This document shows, piece after piece, positions 56,960-64,000 of a stretch of DNA of 64,000 bases. The notes under the pieces were generated by a model, which saw only the letters and a list, made by a program, of their open reading frames with translations, did no database searches and was not told where the DNA came from. The stretch comes from Trichosporon coremiiforme. Taxonomy: Eukaryota > Basidiomycota > Tremellomycetes > Trichosporonales > Trichosporonaceae. Location: contig BCJJ01000003.1 of NCBI GenBank assembly GCA_039545355.1, positions 1,571,092-1,635,091 of the forward strand, written 5' to 3'. Made by a program: the position numbers and the translations under genes. Each line of letters opens with the position of its first letter. The first letter of the stretch is position 1.

Positions 56960-58326
56960 ATGCCCCCCAAGGGGAAGAAATCCAAGGCTGAGGAGGCTCT
57001 CGCTTTCCTCGATGACCTCGACAACCTCGAGGCTCCCCCCGTCGCCCCCGAAATCGAAACTTCTGCTCAGCAGTCTACTAGGCCCTCGAACGACAGTGCT
57101 CGTAAAGCCGAGTCGGCAGACGGAGAACCGGCAGCCGACAAGGAGGCAGAAGACGCACTCGCCTTCCTGGAATCACAGATCAAGCAGAAGCGCGCTCCGC
57201 TGAGCGGGACCAGCGCATCTCGTACGGGCAGCCCACAACTCTCAGCGCCGTCGTCGTCTGCAGCAACGAAACCCGCTGTGCCCGAAGCCCCCGCCCCCGC
57301 GCCCCCTGCCCCGGCTGCTTCCACTTCTTTCTGGGGTAATGCGTCAAGCCTTTGGTCCAGCGCTTCCTCTGCCATTCAGTCGGCCCAGCGTGTTGCTGAG
57401 GAGCAATACAGCAAGGTCAAAACTGAGGGTGTCTCCGGTCTCCGCGATCAACTGGACCACTTGCAAGTCGGAGGCGTCGACCTGGCCAGGCTTCGGAAGG
57501 ATGCTGAGGAGCGCATCGGAGCTGCCGTGAAGGGTGTCGGCAACGTCGATCTCGAGAAACTCCGCAGTGATCTGCTCAACCAGGCCGGCTCAACGTTCAC
57601 TACACTGATCAACACGGTCGCCCCTCCGATCTCAGCACACGAAACAATCGAGCTCTGGTTTTCGCATACCATGGTGGGCTACGATGGCGTCGAGGGGGTC
57701 GTGTACCGCGCTTGGACCTCAATCCTCGAACAGACTGAGTCAGGAGAACTCGTCATCGTGTGGTCTCCGCCGGAGAGTGCTCTGCCGGAAGAGCGGACGC
57801 TCAACCCTGTTGACGGCTGGGAGGCAGGATGGAAGTCGGCCCAGTCAGAGACCAGTGCCTTGCGCGAACGGGAGGAGAAGAACCCCAAGCACAAGCAACA
57901 TGAGAACCAGGGTAAGGTCGCATCCGTAGCTGTTTTCACTGACAATCAGACGACCCGGTAACGACAATCCCTGTCTTCCTTCAGCTGCAGCCTGTGCTCG
58001 CTCCTCTGCCGGTTCCTCAGCCTTCCCTCCACATCTCAAAATCCTCGTCTGTCCCCGGTGTGCAGAAGCAGCTGTATTTCATCGTGTCTCTGCAGGATCC
58101 GGTCAATGACATTCAGTTCACATCCGTGTCCCAGCCTGCCCCTGGTGACTGGCTCGATGTTCCGTACGAGCGGAGCGATTGGGTCGAAGAGCGCCTCGTC
58201 GATGTCATTCGAACCAGTGTTGAGGTCCTGGCTCAGGACTACGTCTCCACGCGCATGGGCCTCAAGCCTTCTTCCACTGTTCCGGCAACCCCGGCTGAGA
58301 CTGAGGGCAGCGCCAAGGAGGCGTAA
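56960..58326 (+). CDS. MTC1: Maintenance of telomere capping protein 1
   Basis: Mtc1-family protein, first linked in yeast to telomere capping but found in the cytosol with COPI vesicle components; molecular role unclear. Exons 56960-57911 and 57950-58326, intron 38 nt, 442 residues. It opens MPPKGKKSKAEEALAFLDDLD and has a second related short motif (EDALAFLESQI) at about residue 72. Then come a Ser/Pro/Ala linker, FWGNASSLWSSASSAIQSAQ, the amphipathic helix EEQYSKVKTEGVSGLRDQL, and the folded domain with TFTTLINTVAPPISAHETIE, GYDGVEGVVYRAW, FLQLQPVLAPLPV, and DWLDVPYERSDWVEERLVDV near the end. Convergent with RTF1, 82 bp between stop codons. Confidence 0.9.
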
Positions 58327-58408
58327 CAGGGGGTTAGTGAAAGTTGTCTGTAGAAGTATGTCTGGATACGATTGTGATCAGGTTTACCATGCACATGTTC
58401 ATAGAGGT

Positions 58409-60069
58409 TTAAAAATCACCCAGGTCCAGGGTGATCGTGCGAGCTACATACTGCTGAGGTGTCTCTCCTTTCCTGAGGCCGGACACGGGGGGAGCCTCTG
58501 CCGCCACATGGTCCGCCAAGGCAATAGCCGCTGCTTTGGCCTTGAGGACCGCACCCTCCGCCTTCTTCTTCGCAAGAGCAGCCTCGTGTGCCCTCGCCAT
58601 AGACTCCTTCGTCTTCCTCCGGTTGTTCTCGTTGATTCGCTGGATACGGAGGTCCGCGTCATTGAGCTCATCACCTCCCTCTTCGAGCTCGCCAGTATTG
58701 GGGTCCGCTCCGAGGTCTCTGATTTGCTGGGTGAGGAACTCAACGGCCTCAAAGTCGTTGCGGCGGAGGGCGAGCTCCTTGGATCTCATGAGAGACGTGA
58801 CCTGCAGCACGATCTTCGTGCGGTGCGCCGTGGGTTTGCTCTGTTGCCTCGCCTGGATCTGGCGGTTGATCTCGTCCTCTGTCATGGGGCGGTCACGGAG
58901 CTTGCGGATCTGGTCATGTTTATGCTTCAGCTCCGAGCGTCGCGGCGGCAGGACGCCGTCGCCTTGACAAGTGAGCATGAAGCGCGAGAATTCAGACTGG
59001 TGGTCAGCTCCTTCTGGTGCTAGAACAGATCTACTCACCTCATCAAACTCGCTGTTGGAAACATCCGCGATACGGTAAAGCCTTGTAACCTTTCCATATG
59101 AACAAAGAAGTGCTCGTGTGTCGGTGACCTGCTTCCCTTTGTACTCGATCGGATACCGGCCGTGACTGCCGGAGGAATCGACGGACACAATCTTGTGAGC
59201 TCGGTATTTCGGTCGCCCGTTGTCGTCCGCCTCGCCCGCCATAAGCCTGACGTAGGCGCCTGATTGTCAGAACTGAGCAGACGGCTATGACAAACCAGTG
59301 ATGACTTTCTCAAACTCGTCCTTATACATGAGGTCCACGAGCTCGTATCTGCTGAGGCGAGCGGAGTCCAACTCCTTGTAGTTCGCAGGTGTGGCGTCGA
59401 GATTGACCTCCCCCTTTTCACGTCTCTCCGGACGACTGACAGGAGAGGCAGCACGCCAGTCATCGCGGATGGAAATCTCGCCCTCTTCGGAGGACGCATC
59501 GTCGTGACGGGCAGGAGAGGCTGAGCCAGGATGCCTGAGACGCCGCTCCGCGCGACGCTGAGCCCTCTCATCCTTTTGCTTTCGCCTGTTCTTGAGTTCC
59601 GCCATAGCCCTTGATGTTTCCGTAGTCACCGATGTGTGCTTCCGACGCTTTTTCGCATGCCCATCGTCCGAGTCATCTCCCTCCATTTGGGCCATTTTCC
59701 ACATGGCGTCGAGTTGCATGGAATCCTTGTATTTCTGAATTTCCTCTTGCCGTTGGGCCAGGATCTGCTCCTTCTCAATCTCTGGCAGACTCTCCAGGCT
59801 GCAAATGAGCAATCTAAGCTCTATGCTCAAACTCACTAGTCACGATCGTCTTCATTCCTGTACTTCCCCTCAAGAGGATAGGGATCCCCAGTCGCTCGCC
59901 CGCTTCCTCGCCGAGAATCGTCGTCATCTGAGTCCAAGTCCATGTCCATGTCCTCTTCATTGTCGTCTGAGTCCTCCATGAACGCCTGGCTCTTCTGCTT
60001 CCCTCGCTTTTTGCTGTGGTGGGGATCGTTTTCGGCGAGGCCGAGAAGTTCATCCTCTATATCAGACAT
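58409..60069 (-). CDS. RTF1: Paf1 complex subunit Rtf1 (Plus3 domain)
   Basis: Nuclear elongation factor of the Paf1 complex; promotes H2B ubiquitylation and binds Spt5. Exons 59837-60069, 59296-59798, 59039-59259 and 58409-58996 give 514 residues. The N-terminus is acidic (MSDIEDELLGLAEND, DSDDNEEDMDMDLDSDDD). The histone-modification module lies around residues 78-130 (YLESLPEIEKEQILAQRQEE). The Plus3 domain spans about 215-350: LDSARLSRYELVDLMYKDEF, ITGAYVRLMAGE, YRAHKIVSVD, LCSYGKVTRLYRIADVSNSE, and EFSRFMLTC. The C-terminal third is helical and basic. Divergent from GPI8 with 323 bp between starts. Confidence 0.94.
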
Positions 60070-60392
60070 CGTGAGTGATTCTTTGAATAGTCGAGTGTAG
60101 GATGAAGGTGGGAGGAGCTTGATACTCCTGGCGGCGTGACAATGAACGCGGTCTCCGAGATTCCCGGAGCTTTAGGAAGAGGTACGTTGCCGAATGGGGA
60201 GGGTGATGGATGCTACCGAAACAACAAGTTGTATCGGTCACTTATTATCAGCGCTGGTGAGGGTTCAGGCGGAGGTATATCGACCACGTTGTGCTCACGG
60301 CGGCCACGCGTATTTGGGCCACCGAAGTATGAATGTTGTGTTCATCATCCAAGCGGAGCAACAAAACAAAACTCAGCACCACAGCCGCCGAC
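60070..60392. promoter_or_regulatory. Divergent promoter of RTF1 and GPI8
   Basis: 323 bp between opposite start codons; the A/T-rich segment directly before GPI8 (about 60355-60385) is the only notable feature. Confidence 0.5.
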
Positions 60393-61475
60393 ATGCGTGT
60401 ATGGACGTTTGTTGGGTTGCTGCTCTCGCTGGGAGCATGCCTCTGCTGCGCCGACAGCGGCGATCGGCACACCAACAATTGGGCGGTCATCGTATGCGCA
60501 TCGCGATATTGGTTCAATTATCGAGTGAGATAACGAAGCGCATTCTGTAGCTGACTGCTCAAGCACATGGCCAACGCTCTCGCTATGTACAGGACCATTA
60601 AGAGGCTCGGTATACCAGACTCCAACATTATTCTTATGCTTGCCGACGACGTTGCGTGCGACGCTCGCAACATCTTCCCCGCCAGCGTATTTGGCAACCG
60701 CGATCGCCAGCTGGACCTATACGGTGACAGTGTAGAGGTTGACTATCGAGGCTACGAGGTCACCGTCGAGAACTTCCTGCGCGTTCTCACTGGAAGGTTC
60801 GACAAGCATGTTCCGCCAAACAAGCGCCTGCTCACCGATTCCTCGTCGAACGTGTTTCTCTATCTTACCGGCCACGGTGGCGACGAGTTCCTGAAGTTCC
60901 AAGACAACGAGGAGCTCTCCGCATTCGACATCGCAGACGCTGTCGAGCAAATGCATGAGAAGAGGCGCTATAACAAGCTTCTGTTCATGATCGACACTTG
61001 CCAAGCGAACACAATGTTCTCTCAATTCTACTCGCCTGACATCATTGCCACGGGATCGTCCGCCAAAGGCGAGAACTCGCTGTCTCATCACGCGGATGAC
61101 CAGATCGGCGTGTCCGTCATCGACTCCTTCACACATTTCACCCTGAACTACTTGGAAGGTTTCAACAAGTCTTCGAAAGCAACTATCAAAGACTTTGTAT
61201 GTCGTTCCGCCTCGGATCCGTGCTGATCAACCCAGTTCGACAGTTACGATCCCGTTCAGATCCTGTCCAACGCCGGTGTCTCCACCAGCCTGAGCAAGAC
61301 ACCGCCAGCAGAGATTCTGTTGACCGATTTCCTGGGTGGCGTTTCGCGAGTTGAGATTTCGGACACCAAGGTCAGTGTCGAAGAAGGAGGTTGGATAGCA
61401 TCGGAGACCGGCGAAGTGGATAAGGTGCCGCCGCCCTCGAATGCGTTCCACCCAGTGGTTGGTGCAACAGTGTAG
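60393..61475 (+). CDS. GPI8: GPI-anchor transamidase catalytic subunit (PIG-K)
   Basis: ER lumenal cysteine protease of family C13 that cleaves the GPI signal and transfers the GPI anchor. Exons 60393-60524, 60564-61196 and 61236-61475, introns both 39 nt, 334 residues. A signal peptide (MRVWTFVGLLLSLGACLCCA) is followed by NWAVIVCASRYWFNYRHMAN, MLADDVACDARNIFPA, the catalytic histidine in YLTGHGGDEFLKF and catalytic cysteine in MIDTCQANTM, then FYSPDIIATGSSAKGENS. The C-terminal 80 residues lack an obvious transmembrane helix, which yeast Gpi8 has; the family in many species also ends before it. Convergent with the TMEM97-like gene, 96 bp between stop codons. Confidence 0.95.
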
Positions 61476-61571
61476 AAGAAGATAGACGATAGCAGTGTAA
61501 GAGGTAATCCACGTCTCATTCGACGGCTTCCAGCTTTCATATGTACTATACCATCGCTATATCCCATGCAT

Positions 61572-62271
61572 CTAAGCGCGCTTCCTGCGGTCATCGACGG
61601 TCTGAGCGCTACTGACAATCTTGCACAGGCGCATACCCATGTCAATTGCCATGCCCAGAGGGATGACCAAGAAGGGGACGTAGCTGCTGAGAAGCATACC
61701 CAACTCTGCAATGCTAAGAGGAGGTTTCGAGAACGGGTCCGTCAAGACAGCGTTGAGGACAGGAAGAAGAGTGGTTGCGGTCGACGCCCCATAGGCGAGG
61801 AGGAGGGCTAACGCTCAGTCAGGTATCCACAACATGCCTGTGTTAACGTACGGTAGACTCGCTTATCATCTTGACGAAATCAGCAAGACGTATGCAGTGC
61901 ACACTCACTCTTCCATAAACCGATACTTCCCACCACGAAGGACAGCATCTGGAAACTCGCCTCCAGACAGAAAAACGTCCTGAGCCAGTCCCATTCCTGG
62001 CCACCATGAATCGCGCCGATGAGGATCGGGTCGCGGGTAAGTGAGATATACCATTCCAGAACAAGGGGAAAGGGGGTGCCCTTCAGTAGATCCGGTGGGT
62101 ATAGGGGCTGCAAGTCCACGAACAGCGTCACCCACTGCGGTCGTCAGTGAAGGCGGTGGCGTGGACGAACGATATGAGTCTGTCGTCAGAAGCGGTCTCG
62201 CAACGCGATTAGCTCACGAAGAGGAAGATAAACCAGACAAGGTCTAGAGGTCGTCCATCAAACCTCCCCAT
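61572..62271 (-). CDS. EXPERA-domain membrane protein, TMEM97 / sigma-2 receptor-like
   Basis: Four-helix ER or endolysosomal membrane protein of the EBP/TM6SF2/TMEM97 fold; animal TMEM97 binds sterols and NPC1. Exons 62218-62271, 61909-62134 and 61807-61572, introns 83 and 101 nt, 171 residues. The start MGRFDGRPLDLVWFIFLF leads into helix 1, then FVDLQPLYPPDLL with the family aspartate and YP, a loop with GGQEWDWLRTFFCLE, helices FQMLSFVVGSIGLW and LLAYGASTATTLLPVL, then SSYVPFLVIPLGMAIDMGMR and a basic tail (DDRRKRA) like an ER-retrieval signal. Ligand in this fungus unknown. Confidence 0.85.
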
Positions 62272-62509
62272 TTTGCTGGAATGTGTTGCGGTGGTAGCAA
62301 AGCTTGTACATTCAACATTGTCAGTGCTAGCTTGGATGTCAACATGTTCATATTTGCCTCCGTCGCAGGACATCGTCTCATGTCCTCGTGGGAGCGTTGG
62401 GCTAAGCTATCGAGGCAGGTTGTTCCACCCCTTCCGCGACGACGATGCTCGAGTACACTGCAGCCAAGGGGGTGATGCCAGTGTGCAATCATGCTATGCT
62501 CTACAATGG

Positions 62510-64000
62510 CTATTTGCACTCGGCAAGAAGAGCTTCCAAGTCGGCAACAACGTCAGACATTGTAGGGCGTTCAGCGGGATCCTGGTGCCACATTCGCTCG
62601 ATGAGGTTTACCGGCTCGGAACCCCAGTGCTTGCGAAGTCCCGTCAAGCTTGGCCGTTTGTGCTTCTGCCCGACGGCTTCGTAAATGTAATGCTCATTGT
62701 GACCTTCCCAGGGATATTTCTGCTGTTAGTGACCTCGATGGGCTACTGTCCGTACCTTGTCACCGGCCCAGCCCGACAGCATTTCCCAGTAAACCAACGC
62801 CGCTGAGAAAACGTCGACCTTGTAGTCATACCGGGGATTAGGATGCCAGAGCTCCGGAGCTTGCCAGTTCACTGTACCAACAAGACTGCGAATCATGGAT
62901 CTAGTCGTATGCTTCACGCGTGCCAGACCGAAATCGCCGACCTTTGCGATACCGCTGCGGCTGATGAGGATGTTCGTGGACTTGCAGTCTCGATGGATGA
63001 TAGCCGGTTTACGCAAATGAAGATACTCGAGTCCCCGTGCGATGTCGAGCATCAGTCGCAACACTCGTTTAAGAGGCGGAGAGGGAACATTGCGGATGTA
63101 GTCGAACAAATCTCCATTTTCGCACAGCTCGCTGATGAGCATGCACGGTACTTGTGATGAGTCTTCAGGTATGCAGATCCCCCGAAAGCGCACGATGTTT
63201 GGATGACTGAACTCGGCCAGAAGCTTAAGCTCTCGGATATCCATTTCGCTCAGCTGATCACGGAACTCAGAGATGGCGACCTTGCGCCCCTTGAGTTTGC
63301 CGACATATACGTCCTTGAAGCCGCCGCTGCCAATCTTTTCGAGCTTCTGGAGATGTTCGGGCTTGATGGTGAAGTCCTCAAGACCAAGCTCTTGCAGATC
63401 CAAGTTGAGATCGATCTCAGGGTTCTTGTCCGCGTCATCGTCAGATCGAGGAGGAGTCGCAGGATCCGTGGCATGGATATGCTCTCGCAAAAGCACAGGT
63501 GTGGCCTGACCATCCCGTACTGTGTCGGTAGCGACCTTCGGCACGATCTTTGGAGGTGAATGACCTCGTATTGTGCTCTGGGAGCTGGTCGTGGAGACGC
63601 GACTCAGCGTTGCCTGCTCTTCATGCCACTCCAGTAGTGCCTTGGCCAACTGCGGCTTCGTGCCTCCCACTTCGAGATTCCTGGATTCGCACATCTTGAC
63701 GAGTTCGTCACGACGGAGCTTCGTCAGGTGGGACAGCGTGGCCGATGACAAGTCCACAGTAGACGTTTCGTATGGCCCACCCTCTTCGGCGTATTCGTCC
63801 ATGAAGTCGTTGTCCTCGGCGAGCCGCATGTCGCCAAAGCTTTTACCCGAACGCGTAGTTCGCCCGCTCGTCGTCGCGCCATCCGTGGGCATCTCGACAT
63901 CCATGACGGCGCCTGCTTTTGCCGAGTGCCGTCGAGTGGACCGATGCGACGAGTGAACGCCTGAAGCTTTCGCAGACGTCTTGGATTGCGGCTTAACAGT
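62510..64000 (-). CDS. SAP-domain protein kinase of the TKL group, 5' end beyond window
   Basis: Exons 62756-64000 (open to the window edge) and 62510-62719, with a 36 nt intron. An ATG at 63904 would give 452 residues, but the frame stays open above it with Lys/Ser-rich sequence, so the true start may be outside the window. A SAP helix-hairpin-helix lies about 55-95 residues from that ATG (LTKLRRDELVKMCESRNLEV, TKPQLAKALLEWH), suggesting DNA or chromatin binding. The kinase domain follows: IGSGGFKDVYVGKLKG, HPNIVRFRGICIP, catalytic IIHRDCKSTNILIS, VGDFGLARVKH, WQAPELWHPNPRYDYKVDVF, and after the intron YPWEGHNEHYIYEAV. The beta-3 motif reads KVAIS instead of VAIK, so the usual ATP-binding lysine is absent or displaced. 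Looks like the basidiomycete-expanded TKL branch. Confidence 0.82.

Overview
The window looks like part of a nuclear chromosome of a basidiomycete yeast, most likely a tremellomycete of the Trichosporon / Cutaneotrichosporon / Cryptococcus kind. The reasons are compact genes split by very short GT-AG introns (mostly 35-55 nt, with CTGAC or CTAAC branch sites just before the acceptor), GC-rich third codon positions, a solid set of single-copy fungal housekeeping genes, and no bacterial operon structure. Species-level placement is inference. All spliced models below were built by eye from reading frame, splice signals and family knowledge.

Layout. 1-3844: 3' part of a methionine-salvage dehydratase (MDE1) and an F-box-like protein, both on the minus strand. 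3845-12487: an unusual 8.6 kb stretch with no gene I can support. 12488-28076: membrane-anchored cysteine synthase-like protein, glycine decarboxylase P-protein (GCV2), nucleolar GTPase NUG1, mitochondrial-type thioredoxin, an HDHD2-like HAD phosphatase, COA1, the Brix protein SSF1 and the CaaX methyltransferase STE14. 28457-33525: NuA4 scaffold EAF1/VID21 and mitochondrial ribosomal protein bL32m. 33973-36366: three tandem copies of a gene family I do not recognise. 36521-42954: CBP3, SLD2, an anion:cation symporter family transporter and a small hypothetical gene. 42955-48652: gene-poor, holding an intron-bearing tRNA-Cys(GCA) and GAPDH. 48653-64000: a serine/proline-rich single-pass membrane protein, MPS1 kinase, PP2A B subunit CDC55, MTC1, RTF1, GPI8, a TMEM97-like EXPERA protein and a SAP-domain protein kinase that runs to the window end.

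Most genes are unrelated housekeeping genes arranged as divergent or convergent pairs, so no pathway cluster is evident. Several are mitochondrial (GCV2, thioredoxin, COA1, CBP3, bL32m). CBP3 and COA1 both serve assembly of respiratory complexes, and MPS1, CDC55 and SLD2 act in the cell cycle.

Most notable signals: (i) the three-copy tandem family at 33973-36366, where each protein is itself an ancient internal duplication and two of the three copies carry disruptions; (ii) 56 single-base N calls, of which 50 lie at third codon positions of conserved genes and 54 lie between 17079 and 18300, as expected if two diverged alleles or homeologs were merged; (iii) a SAP-kinase whose beta-3 VAIK lysine is replaced; (iv) the 8.6 kb ORF-poor gap.
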